Both the position numbers and the translations under genes were made by a program. The notes under the pieces were generated by a model. It was not told the origin of the DNA. It worked only from the letters and a program-made list of their open reading frames with translations, and ran no database searches. DNA of 14,031 nt from Bacteroidales bacterium UBA6401 (GTDB taxonomy: Bacteria > Bacteroidota > Bacteroidia > Bacteroidales > UBA932), in assembly GCA_002438635.1 (NCBI GenBank), contig DJPX01000015.1:1-14031 (forward strand). Direction: 5' to 3'. Shown here piece after piece: positions 4,840 to 12,334 of this stretch. Each line of letters opens with the position of its first letter. Positions within the stretch are counted from its first letter, which is position 1.

Positions 4840-6471
4840 CTATCTATAATTCACAAACTCCACATCTTTTTTGCTCTTTTCAGCATAATACTCATCGCTA
4901 CAAGCCTTTGCAAGTGCTGTTTTTACCCCTTGCTCATTTCCTTCACGAGCATACGCAATCGCTGCTATATAGGCGTCTCGAGGTGTGTCGCAAGTAGCCT
5001 TCGCCAAAGCCTTTTCTATCTGTCCGTCAAGGATATAAGCCAACACCTCATTAGCACTTCCGCTGCCTTCAAGCATTTTTGCAGCTTCCGTGTACTTACC
5101 CTCAAGAATTAATAAGGTTCCTAAATTTCTATGTGCATAAGAATTCCCTGAACGCAAGAAGTACTTACGAGCCGCATCATAATTTTCCTTTCGTAGCTCT
5201 ATCACACCACGAGCATTAAGAACATCTGCATCTTCGCCCACATTGGCAAGATACGTTAAAGCCACATCGTTTTTATTCTCATCTAACGCTATCATCGCCA
5301 AATTATAATAAGCCGTCTGTGAAAGAAATCTTTGAGATGCATATCTATAATAGAATTTTTTCAGGCCAATGTCATCCACTATTGAGGCCAAGTGCAGAAC
5401 TTCCGGCTCGCTCAGTAGGGAAAGATGTTTGTCGGCCAATTCTAAAAGTTCAGCATCCGAATATCCTATATGATCGGCGTTTACCACAAAGGTGGCCCTT
5501 CTCAAACTCGGGAACACTTCCGTCTTCAACTCATCATATATAAACGAGAGATTCTTCATCTCAGACTCTCGCACAGCAGGATCGGAATACATAGATAAAA
5601 CCCTTAGAATAAGATCTTTTTCAGGAATATCTGAATTCTCCAAGGCTTCTTTGAAGCCCTCCCAATCTTGTCCTACGCTCTTTATAGCCATCGAATCTGC
5701 CTTCATATTCCCGGCCATATCCTTCCATGCATTAACGGCAGCATCGGCCCTCTTGTCCGAAAGTTCGGCATTATACTTCTGGCCACCCTCAGGAGATGCG
5801 TATGCCACGATCTGTGTCCCCGTAACTTTATATCTATCATCTTCCTTAATATCCGAAAGATATGATTTATAGACAGATACAGCATTCCTGTTATGCGTAT
5901 TGGATTTTACTGAAGACGAATTCACATCGAAAAGTATGCTGGTTTCAGTACTATGGTGAGTGACGCGCTCATATCCATCTGGCTTATATTCATACTCCCC
6001 GCTTACTTGAACAAGACGATAAGTAGCATTACATCCGTCCGCAACTTTTATCGGCGATAGAGCCATCTTCTTATCTCCATATATAATAGTAGGTCTTAAT
6101 TCCAGACGGCATTGCTCCATGCCTGGAAGAAAATCAAAAGAAATGGTTTCTCTATGCGTCATTCCCTTAACAGGAACTACTTTGTAATTAGCCATTATCT
6201 TCTCTCCTTGATATATAAATGGCTTTCCTGTACGTTGCTGCCCTTCGCCATAAACGAGCACCGGCGTCATAACCATCATAGTGCGCTGGTCAAAATAGCC
6301 TTCAGGAAATGTCATAGTGACATTCGCCTCTATCTTATTATTCTTTACCACAAGAACTTCTGGAGAAGATTTAACTGTAATCTCCTTCACTTCCCTTTTC
6401 ATCTGTCCCTGCGGGGTGGCGCATCCTAACACGAGAAATATCAACGCCGTTAAAATTCCGATTTTTTTCAT
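4840..6471 (-). CDS. Lipoprotein with OmpA-like domain and C-terminal helical (TPR-like) repeats
   Basis: The 543-residue protein begins with a lipoprotein signal peptide, a Lys-Lys start and a hydrophobic stretch ending VLGC (Cys17), so it is probably anchored in the outer membrane facing the periplasm. Residues about 25-170 look beta-rich and are unrecognised. Residues about 175-330 resemble an OmpA-type peptidoglycan-binding domain, with ILFDVNSSSV, then VAYASPEGGQKYNAELSDKRADA, whose core spans 223-244. Residues about 345-540 are helical repeats, for example YNLAMIALDENKNDVALTYL at 389-408 and ARGVIELRKENYDAARKYFL at 420-439. The combination suggests a cell-wall-tethered scaffold. It lies just upstream of rpsL on the same strand but has its own promoter. 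I do not recognise a named family. It could be related to OmpA/TPR proteins near surface-structure genes, but none is present here. Confidence 0.85.
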   Translation of the reverse strand: MKKIGILTALIFLVLGCATPQGQMKREVKEITVKSSPEVLVVKNNKIEANVTMTFPEGYFDQRTMMVMTPVLVYGEGQQRTGKPFIYQGEKIMANYKVVPVKGMTHRETISFDFLPGMEQCRLELRPTIIYGDKKMALSPIKVADGCNATYRLVQVSGEYEYKPDGYERVTHHSTETSILFDVNSSSVKSNTHNRNAVSVYKSYLSDIKEDDRYKVTGTQIVAYASPEGGQKYNAELSDKRADAAVNAWKDMAGNMKADSMAIKSVGQDWEGFKEALENSDIPEKDLILRVLSMYSDPAVRESEMKNLSFIYDELKTEVFPSLRRATFVVNADHIGYSDAELLELADKHLSLLSEPEVLHLASIVDDIGLKKFYYRYASQRFLSQTAYYNLAMIALDENKNDVALTYLANVGEDADVLNARGVIELRKENYDAARKYFLRSGNSYAHRNLGTLLILEGKYTEAAKMLEGSGSANEVLAYILDGQIEKALAKATCDTPRDAYIAAIAYAREGNEQGVKTALAKACSDEYYAEKSKKDVEFVNYR

Positions 6472-6496
6472 TGTTTAAACTCTTCAACTATTCGCG

Positions 6497-6528
6497 CAAA
6501 TATACGCTATACTGGCCGAAATTCCAAT
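6497..6528 (-). promoter_or_regulatory. Putative promoter of the OmpA/TPR lipoprotein gene
   Basis: On the minus strand TATATTTG (6497-6504) matches the -7 consensus. An imperfect -33 element ATTG (6525-6528; consensus TTTG) lies 20 bp upstream. The gene's ATG follows after 25 bp. Confidence 0.55.
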
Positions 6529-6561
6529 TTGGAGAGATTTTCCGCTAACCGTTTTTTTTAT

Positions 6562-6569
6562 TAACTTTG
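6562..6569 (+). promoter_or_regulatory. Putative -7 promoter element of the activator-lptE-secG operon
   Basis: TAACTTTG matches TAnnTTTG and ends 6 bp before the ATG at 6576. Transcription from it would start at about the start codon, giving a leaderless or almost leaderless mRNA. No TTTG is seen at the -33 spacing. The match may be fortuitous, or the main promoter may lie elsewhere in the 105 bp between the two divergent genes. Confidence 0.4.
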
Positions 6570-6575
6570 TCCGAT

Positions 6576-7769
6576 ATGGATAGCCAAGAACTACAACGTA
6601 TTAAAAATAGATATGATATAATCGGCAATAATGCCGGTCTTAACTATGCTCTAGAGACAGCACTAGCCGTAGCCCCGAGCGACCTTACGGTCTTAGTTTC
6701 CGGTGAGAGCGGTGTAGGAAAAGATGTAATATCTCGCATTATTCACGACTATTCGCGAAGGAAAACCGGTCCCTACCTTGCTATAAATTGTGGTGCAATA
6801 CCTTCAGGCACCATAAATGCAGAGTTGTTCGGACACGAAAAGGGTTCATTTACAGGAGCCATAGCGACGCGTAAAGGCTACTTCGAAGAAGCCGATGGAG
6901 GCACGCTCTTTCTTGATGAAATAGGCGAATTACCTAAAGACACTCAAGCTCTACTTCTACGTGTTCTTCAAGATGGAGAATACATGAAAGTGGGTTCATC
7001 TAAAATAGAGAAAACTAATGTGAGGGTAGTCTGCGCAACAAATGCTAATCTAGCCCACGCTGTAGCTGAAGGTAAATTCCGCGAAGACCTCTATTACAGG
7101 TTAAATGCCATACAGATCAACCTACCGGCACTTCGTGATAGGAAAGACGATATCTATCTATTGTTCAGGAAATTCACCTATGATTTTTCTCAAAAGAGCG
7201 GACTCTGCAAAATAGCCCTCTCTCACGACGGAATCACAGCACTGCAGGATTATCGTTGGCCCGGAAACATAAGGCAATTAAAAAACTTTACGGAGGCTCT
7301 AACAGTCTTAGAATCAGAGCCAATATCGAGCCGCGCGGATAGAATCGAATTATCTGCTGATAAAGTAAAAGCTCACCTGCCACAAGAATTTGACTCTTTG
7401 TTACCATCTATCTCTATCGCGTCGGATGGCAACTCTTCAGAAATCAGCGGGGAGGATATGCGAGCCATTGTCAAAGCAATATTTGACCTAAAACAAGAGG
7501 TGGACCGACTAAGGAGAATGGTCGAGGAAAAACCACACGAAGTGCAGTCAGCATCGCCGCAACGAATAACCGATGATGCTGATTGGCAGGAAAATCTTCA
7601 GGAAACAGCAGCCACTCCGACCTATTCCCTAAAGCAAAGCACTGATAGCCTATACAAACAGGCATTAGACAAATACAACGGGAAAGTCAAGCCGGCAGCC
7701 GCCGAGTTAGGTATTTCTGAAAGAACGTTGTATCGCTGGTTAGACAAACAGAAAAACAATGCGCAATAG
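6576..7769 (+). CDS. Sigma-54-type AAA+ transcriptional activator without receiver domain
   Basis: The protein is a bacterial enhancer-binding protein that would use ATP to open promoters held by RpoN polymerase. Numbered from the ATG (397 residues), Walker A GESGVGKD is at 43-50, the loop GSFTGA at 90-95 (GAFTGA in the classic form), and Walker B GTLFLDEIGEL at 109-119. The arginine-finger region REDLYYRLN is at 169-177 and the sensor II region WPGNIRQLKN at 228-237. A Fis-type helix-turn-helix lies at the C-terminus (about 364-392, AAAELGISERTLYRWL). There is no N-terminal receiver, GAF or PAS domain; the AAA+ core starts by residue 12. A TTG at 6567 gives an alternative start three codons earlier; I prefer the ATG. 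The stop overlaps lptE by 11 bp. Its targets are unknown. Confidence 0.9.
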   Translation: MDSQELQRIKNRYDIIGNNAGLNYALETALAVAPSDLTVLVSGESGVGKDVISRIIHDYSRRKTGPYLAINCGAIPSGTINAELFGHEKGSFTGAIATRKGYFEEADGGTLFLDEIGELPKDTQALLLRVLQDGEYMKVGSSKIEKTNVRVVCATNANLAHAVAEGKFREDLYYRLNAIQINLPALRDRKDDIYLLFRKFTYDFSQKSGLCKIALSHDGITALQDYRWPGNIRQLKNFTEALTVLESEPISSRADRIELSADKVKAHLPQEFDSLLPSISIASDGNSSEISGEDMRAIVKAIFDLKQEVDRLRRMVEEKPHEVQSASPQRITDDADWQENLQETAATPTYSLKQSTDSLYKQALDKYNGKVKPAAAELGISERTLYRWLDKQKNNAQ

Positions 7770-8262
7770 ACTTCTAACTTACATTATAGTATTATTTTGC
7801 GTCATATCGTGTGGTATCTATTCCTTCTCAGGAACATCCATACAGAGTGATGTCAGGACCATTACTATCAATTATTTCGATTATAAGGCACTTAAAGTAA
7901 ACCCTACCTTGAGCAACGACTTGACGGAGGCCTTGCGCAACCAATTCAAAAAAATGACTAACCTTGAGCAGGTGGATATGGATGGTGACTTGGAAATAAC
8001 AGGGGAAATCACGAATTACGATGTTAAAGCCACTGCTATAACAGCGGGAGATGTCGCTTCGCAAAACCGCCTTACAGTCAGCGTTAAAGTGTCTTTTGTC
8101 AATAGAAAACACCCGGAAGATGACTTTACGAACAAGAGTTTTTCCGCATACTCGGATTTCGATGCCACCAACTCTCTTGATGCTGTAGAATCAACCCTCG
8201 TATCTGAGATTATAGAAAAACTGGTGGATGATATTTTTAATGCAAGTGTGGCGCAATGGTAA
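7759..8262 (+). CDS. lptE: LPS-assembly lipoprotein LptE
   Basis: LptE is the outer-membrane lipoprotein that plugs the LptD barrel in the final step of LPS export. The 167-residue product has a signal peptide ending VISC, with Cys18 as the lipidation site. The mature start CGIYSFSGTSI resembles Bacteroidota LptE proteins. The rest alternates beta strands with two helices (for example LSNDLTEALRNQFKK and LVSEIIEKLVDDIF), the LptE-like fold. The ATG overlaps the end of the upstream activator gene by 11 bp, and its stop overlaps the next gene's start (ATGGTAA), pointing to translational coupling. The assignment rests on the N-terminal motif, the lipobox and the conserved position near secG. Confidence 0.88.
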   Translation: MRNRLLTYIIVLFCVISCGIYSFSGTSIQSDVRTITINYFDYKALKVNPTLSNDLTEALRNQFKKMTNLEQVDMDGDLEITGEITNYDVKATAITAGDVASQNRLTVSVKVSFVNRKHPEDDFTNKSFSAYSDFDATNSLDAVESTLVSEIIEKLVDDIFNASVAQW

Positions 8263-8828
8263 AAACACGTAAAGATGTCATGACACTTGACACCCTTAAT
8301 CTGGAAGAGCTTTCCGGGGTAGTCAGCATATATCCATGGTTCGCAGGTGCTCGGCTCGAGCTATGCAGAAGAATGGCCGAATTAGGGGATGAAACTTGGA
8401 GCATAGATAAATATGCCCTGCAAGCATTGTATGTTCCATCCAGGAAAAAGATCTATGAGATATTAAAGCGCAAGACCTCTCCTAAGCAGGAACCTGATAA
8501 ATCATCTTCTTCCACAACAAAGCCAAGCCGACAAGTATATGTCATAGGAGGCGACTACTTTTCTGCCGAACAATATGCTCAGGCTAAAAGATCAGAAGAC
8601 AATATCTTCGCGTCCTTTATCAATAATGCCATAGAAAATAGTAAAACCACACCTACCACCTTTGTTGAAAGTTCAGACTCGGCGGATTTTTGCACTGAAG
8701 AATTGGCAAAAGTCTATTTGGAACAAGGTTACCCTGAGAAGGCCAAGCAAATTTATTCAAAACTAAGTTTGCTAATCCCAGAAAAAAGTATTTACTTTGC
8801 ATCCCTTATTGAAAAAATAGATAAATAA
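8256..8828 (+). CDS. Uncharacterised small protein with a C-terminal TPR-like helix pair
   Basis: This 190-residue protein has no signal peptide or membrane segment and is probably cytoplasmic. The N-terminal part (about 14-45, LEELSGVVSIYPWFAGARLEL) is helical, with a YPWF motif seen in similar Bacteroidota proteins. A low-complexity, Ser/Lys/Thr-rich linker follows at about 74-93. The C-terminal segment about 148-183 (EELAKVYLEQGYPEKAKQIY then KLSLLIPEKSIYFASLI) looks like one TPR unit. It starts inside the lptE stop region and ends 2 bp before secG, so it is part of the same operon. From memory, a similar hypothetical protein sits between lptE and secG in other Bacteroidota, but its role is unknown. 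A start at the ATG at 8280 is also possible. Confidence 0.82.
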   Translation: MVKTRKDVMTLDTLNLEELSGVVSIYPWFAGARLELCRRMAELGDETWSIDKYALQALYVPSRKKIYEILKRKTSPKQEPDKSSSSTTKPSRQVYVIGGDYFSAEQYAQAKRSEDNIFASFINNAIENSKTTPTTFVESSDSADFCTEELAKVYLEQGYPEKAKQIYSKLSLLIPEKSIYFASLIEKIDK

Positions 8829-8830
8829 AT

Positions 8831-9172
8831 ATGAACGCATTATTCACAACATTAGTCGTGCTTATCATTATCGCAAGCCTCCTTCTTATATTGGTGGTAT
8901 TGCTTCAAAATGGTAAAGGGGACGGCATGGCCAGTAATTTTGTGGCTGGTAACCAGACGTTTGGCGTGCGTCAAACCGCTGACATCCTAGAAAAGATAAC
9001 TTGGGGGCTTGTTTGTTTTATAGCCGTCGTTTCCATCATCGCATCATTTACAACGAACACTAAATCTTCTGATGGGGAGTTTAATAATAAGATGGAAAAT
9101 GTAGTTGAGCAGCCAGAATTTCCTGTGGCTCCTGTTCAGCAAGAATCTCCTAATCAGGACACTAACGAGTAA
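8831..9172 (+). CDS. secG: Preprotein translocase subunit SecG
   Basis: SecG is the small membrane partner of SecYE that assists SecA-driven export. The 113-residue protein has two membrane segments, about 5-25 and 56-73. They flank the conserved loop QNGKGDGMASNFVAGNQTFG (26-45), the SecG signature, and are followed by a polar C-terminal tail rich in Asn, Gln and Glu. It is the last gene of the activator-lptE-TPR-secG operon, starting 2 bp after the upstream stop. The gene ends 7 bp from the convergent comF-like gene, with no convincing terminator in the gap. Confidence 0.95.
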   Translation: MNALFTTLVVLIIIASLLLILVVLLQNGKGDGMASNFVAGNQTFGVRQTADILEKITWGLVCFIAVVSIIASFTTNTKSSDGEFNNKMENVVEQPEFPVAPVQQESPNQDTNE

Positions 9173-9179
9173 TATACGC

Positions 9180-9935
9180 TTATTCTACACAAGCTATTGT
9201 AGCGACACTTATGCGAATCGTTCTATTTAGAGCGGTTCGTATTGTTTTATGGCACTCCGCTAGTGTGGAACCTGTCGTAAACACATCATCAACTAATAGG
9301 ATATGTCTTACCTGAGCAAATTCACTAATAAATTGTTGAGCTACTTCAAAAGAGCCGGAAATATTGGCCTGTCTAAAAGATGTATCCACTTTTACTTGAC
9401 TAATAGTGTATTTCTTTTTCCGTAGAAAACTATTACTTACTCTTACTCCCCATAAATTCCCTAATCTGTTGGCAATTATCTCTGCTTGGTTATATCCCCT
9501 ATGAAAGCGCCGTTTTCGGTGCACCGGCACCGGAATAATCATATCTACATCCGCAAGCCAAGGAGCACGCTTTATTATATATAACAGCCTTTCAGCAAAG
9601 TGTTTACCTACCGATATATTCCCATTATACTTTAAGGCCCAAGGAATATGCGAATACACCGATCCACTCTGATAACGCATCAGGGCTATGGCCCACTGGT
9701 AGGGCATATACTCTTCTGGCATTATCTGCATAAGGCGCTCATTATAAAAATCGGCCATGCGATTATGACTCATTAGTTCAAAATGAGTATAAGGAAAATT
9801 CAAAGCACAGGGCAAACATATATGGCATTCCTGCAAATTCAATGGACGTCCACAGACGACACACACCCGTGGCAATACTATATCAACAGCTGCCATTACA
9901 AAAGTTTTCAGTTTAAGTTTAGATAAGTCTCTCAC
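9180..9935 (-). CDS. comF: ComF-family phosphoribosyltransferase-like protein
   Basis: ComF proteins combine a zinc-binding N-terminus with a phosphoribosyltransferase fold. In naturally competent bacteria they assist DNA uptake; elsewhere the role is unclear. Cys25, Cys28, Cys37 and Cys40 (CVVC and CHIC) form the probable zinc site. The family motif IPVPVHRKRRFHRGYNQAE lies at 134-152 and the PRPP-binding motif ILLVDDVFTTGSTLAE at 212-227. The 251-residue length is typical. The first codon is GTG (9935); an ATG at 9896 would remove 13 residues and also precede all the motifs. The gene is convergent with secG. I see no clear promoter in the 144 bp upstream, most of which is the fabG terminator. 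Confidence 0.9.
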   Translation of the reverse strand: MRDLSKLKLKTFVMAAVDIVLPRVCVVCGRPLNLQECHICLPCALNFPYTHFELMSHNRMADFYNERLMQIMPEEYMPYQWAIALMRYQSGSVYSHIPWALKYNGNISVGKHFAERLLYIIKRAPWLADVDMIIPVPVHRKRRFHRGYNQAEIIANRLGNLWGVRVSNSFLRKKKYTISQVKVDTSFRQANISGSFEVAQQFISEFAQVRHILLVDDVFTTGSTLAECHKTIRTALNRTIRISVATIACVE

Positions 9936-9993
9936 ATAAATAATGTTAAATAAACCGGCTCTATCGCTCCAGTTCTTTCCTATTTAGTAATGT

Positions 9994-10067
9994 GTAAAAA
10001 ATAAGTTGTATCAGATTAGAATGAGATTTTCGAGGATAGATTTCTTTTCTCATCAGTTATACAACTT
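9994..10067 (-). terminator. Terminator of the pepP-fabG operon
   Basis: AAGTTGTAT (10003-10011) and ATACAACTT (10059-10067) are perfect inverted repeats. An inner pair ATGAGA/TCTCAT (10021-10026 and 10048-10053) allows an extended two-part hairpin. On the minus strand the outer stem is followed by ATTTTTT, as in an intrinsic terminator. It begins 12 bp after the fabG stop. The 47-nt region inside the outer stem is unusually large for a simple terminator. Confidence 0.65.
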
Positions 10068-10079
10068 GCGAAACTTAAA

Positions 10080-10826
10080 TCAATACGACATTCCGCCACA
10101 GCAGTGAATAACTTGGCCCGTAACATAAGAAGACAGCTCGCTCGCTAAAAACAGCGCCACATTAGCTACTTCTTCAGGCTTTCCGCATCGCTTAAGCGGA
10201 ATGGTTTTAGCCCACTCGGCACGAAGTTCTTCCGGAAGAGAAGATGTCATATCTGTGTCAATAAATCCAGGGGCGATACAGTTCGAACGAACTCCACGAG
10301 AGCCGACTTCCTTCGCAACAGAAGTGCTAAGTGCAATAATACCAGCCTTAGAGGCGGCATAATTGGCCTGTCCAGCATTACCTGCTATACCCACAACCGA
10401 AGAAAGGGAGATTATACTTCCATTTCTCTGGCGCAGCATCTGTGGAACCACCGCATGTGTGAAATTAAATGCCGATTTCAAATTACCATTAATCACGGCA
10501 TCCCACTGCTCTTCGCTCATTCTTAAAAGAAGCGTATCCCGAGTAATTCCGGCGTTATTTACCAAGATATCTATCCTTCCGAACTCTTCAATTACCTGTT
10601 TTACAAGTTCGTGCGCAGATTCGAAATTCGAGGCATCTGATGCATAAGCCCTGATTTTCTTACCATATTGGGCCAACTCTTTCTCCGTAGCATCGGCCGC
10701 TGCCTTGTTCGACAAATACGTAAAAGCCACATCTGCACCTTCTTGAGCAAATCTTAAAGCAATAGCTTTTCCTATACCTCGCGAACCGCCCGTAACGAGC
10801 GCAATTTTTCCTTCTAATAATCCCAT
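10080..10826 (-). CDS. fabG: 3-oxoacyl-[acyl-carrier-protein] reductase
   Basis: FabG reduces beta-ketoacyl-ACP with NADPH in each elongation cycle of fatty acid synthesis. The 248-residue protein is a classical short-chain dehydrogenase. The nucleotide motif TGGSRGIG is at 12-19, NNAG at 90-93, and the catalytic Ser143 (SLSSVVG), Tyr156 and Lys160 (YAASK) are all present. IAPGFIDTDMT at 184-194 is typical of FabG rather than of other family members. The C-terminus reads GQVIHCCGGMSY, where FabG usually has VNGGM or VDGGM, so this one departs at that position. The gene starts 2 bp after pepP, indicating co-transcription, and is followed by a terminator hairpin. The nearby genes give no evidence of a fatty-acid cluster. 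Confidence 0.94.
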   Translation of the reverse strand: MGLLEGKIALVTGGSRGIGKAIALRFAQEGADVAFTYLSNKAAADATEKELAQYGKKIRAYASDASNFESAHELVKQVIEEFGRIDILVNNAGITRDTLLLRMSEEQWDAVINGNLKSAFNFTHAVVPQMLRQRNGSIISLSSVVGIAGNAGQANYAASKAGIIALSTSVAKEVGSRGVRSNCIAPGFIDTDMTSSLPEELRAEWAKTIPLKRCGKPEEVANVALFLASELSSYVTGQVIHCCGGMSY

Positions 10827-10828
10827 AA

Positions 10829-12235
10829 TTATCTGTTATTCATAGTATTTTCCACTTCCTGCGGAGTTATAGCCAAGCGCTCTCCTCCAAGCCTTCGCGC
10901 TCCGTTTTCAGTTACCAGGACATCGTCCTCGAGACGGATTCCGCCGAAATCATAATAATCTTTCAGCTTTTCATAATCTATTTCGCCTATGCCAATTCCT
11001 TCGTCCTTCCATTTCTCGATAAGTGCTGGAATGAAATAAATCCCCGGTTCATCGGTAATTACATTCCCCGGTTTAAGACGGCGCGCCATACGAAGACTCC
11101 CAAGGCCGAGTTGCGAACTGCGGTATTGGCCCTCGTCATACCCGACCAAATCCTCGCCATAATCTTCCATATCATGGACATCGAGCCCCATATTATGTCC
11201 AAGTCCGTGTGGCATGAATAATCCAGCATAACCTTTTGCTACTAACTCCACAGGATCTCCATGAACCAAGCCAATTTCACCGAGACGCTTAAGCATATAT
11301 TCGCACACGGCGATGTGCACGTCCCGATAAGCAACACCAGGCTTTATAAGACTGAAAGCCATATTATTACACTCACATACTATTTGATAAATATCCTTTT
11401 GCTTATTAGTATAATGTCCCCCTGTCGGGTATGTGCGGGTAAAATCCGAAGCATAATGTTCATTACTTTCCACTCCGGCATCGATTACCAGTAGTTTCCC
11501 AGGCTCTATTCTTTTTGCGTGGCTATGACAGTGAAATACTTCTCCATGCTGAGTTAAAATAGTGGCAAAGCTAACGCCCCATCCCTTTGAAAGCGAAAAA
11601 CCCTCCATTTCTCCCACTATATCTTGTTCTATCACTCCGGCTCTTATAGCATTACGAGCGATGGTGTGCATCTGCTGGCCGAGAACACATGCAGCGTCTA
11701 TCAACTCTATCTCCTGCGCATCTTTAACTAATCGCATATCTATAAGTGCCTTAACTAAAGGAAGAGAAGCATCTGCACAGCCTTTCTTCCCTTGACTAAA
11801 ACACTGCGAAGGTTTGATTCCTACTAATGATGCGATAAGCTCGGAGTTATAGTTTCGAGAAGCAGGGACGAAGTGTATCCTCCTGCCTGCTACATATTTG
11901 GCCAATTCAGAATATGCTGCAGTATTTTCTACTCCACTTTGTTCGGCATAATCTCTAATGGATGGAGTAGGGCCGTTCCATATTATATCATCGATATCCG
12001 AATCGTCTCCGAAAAGAGTCGTCTTGCCATTTTCTAAATCAATTATTGCAGCAAGACGTGGCTCATCTATACCGAATAAGTAGAGCCAAGTACTATCTTG
12101 TCTCCATTTATAGCAGTTATCTCGGTACTGCGCCGCAGAATCTACATTACCGATGAATAGAGCGACGCCATTCTCGCCGGAAAGTCTTTTTAGAAGTTCC
12201 GCGCGACGTTTCATATATGTTTCCTTTCTAAGCAT
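10829..12235 (-). CDS. pepP: Xaa-Pro aminopeptidase (aminopeptidase P family, M24B)
   Basis: The enzyme removes N-terminal residues that precede proline, using a dinuclear metal centre, normally manganese. The 468-residue length and two-domain layout are typical: an N-terminal creatinase-like domain (about 5-150) and a C-terminal pita-bread domain (about 165-455). The expected metal ligands are all visible: Asp252 (VIDAG), Asp264 (SDFTRTYP), His347 (HGLGHNMGLDVHD), Glu396 (DEPG) and Glu436 (GGIRLEDD). No signal peptide is seen, so it is cytoplasmic. The start at 12235 gives MLRKETYMKRR, matching the beginning of related proteins as I remember them. An ATG at 12214 with AAGGA upstream is an alternative. 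fabG follows 2 bp downstream. Confidence 0.94.
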   Translation of the reverse strand: MLRKETYMKRRAELLKRLSGENGVALFIGNVDSAAQYRDNCYKWRQDSTWLYLFGIDEPRLAAIIDLENGKTTLFGDDSDIDDIIWNGPTPSIRDYAEQSGVENTAAYSELAKYVAGRRIHFVPASRNYNSELIASLVGIKPSQCFSQGKKGCADASLPLVKALIDMRLVKDAQEIELIDAACVLGQQMHTIARNAIRAGVIEQDIVGEMEGFSLSKGWGVSFATILTQHGEVFHCHSHAKRIEPGKLLVIDAGVESNEHYASDFTRTYPTGGHYTNKQKDIYQIVCECNNMAFSLIKPGVAYRDVHIAVCEYMLKRLGEIGLVHGDPVELVAKGYAGLFMPHGLGHNMGLDVHDMEDYGEDLVGYDEGQYRSSQLGLGSLRMARRLKPGNVITDEPGIYFIPALIEKWKDEGIGIGEIDYEKLKDYYDFGGIRLEDDVLVTENGARRLGGERLAITPQEVENTMNNR

Positions 12236-12239
12236 ACCG

Positions 12240-12247
12240 CAAAGTTA
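12240..12247 (-). promoter_or_regulatory. Putative -7 promoter element of pepP-fabG
   Basis: The minus strand reads TAACTTTG, a TAnnTTTG match ending 4 bp before the ATG at 12235. Transcription from it would begin at or inside the first codons. This implies a leaderless transcript or use of the downstream ATG at 12214. No -33 TTTG is seen. Confidence 0.4.
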
Positions 12248-12260
12248 TGCAAAATAATAG

Positions 12261-12268
12261 TATCTTTG
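12261..12268 (+). promoter_or_regulatory. Putative -7 promoter element of the MATE transporter gene
   Basis: TATCTTTG matches TAnnTTTG and lies 66 bp upstream of the MATE gene ATG. It is 13 bp from the opposing pepP element, so polymerase binding at the two divergent promoters should be mutually exclusive. No -33 TTTG is visible. Confidence 0.5.
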
Positions 12269-12334
12269 CATCCCTAAATTTTAGTAGTTGTATATTTCTA
12301 ATCAGTATTTCCGAAAAGGATAGAATCCGTTTTT

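Noticed and set aside
5319..5872. Plus-strand open frames opposite the OmpA/TPR lipoprotein gene
   Set aside because: No promoter or recognisable motif; the minus-strand gene has a signal peptide, domains and its own promoter.
9165..9195. GAGTAA/TTATTC inverted repeat at the secG and comF convergence
   Set aside because: Only 6 bp with a wobble and no T-tract; too weak to call a bidirectional terminator.
9205..9240. Short imperfect inverted repeat near the end of the comF-like gene, considered as a secG terminator
   Set aside because: The stem is broken by mismatches, lies within coding sequence and has no T-run.
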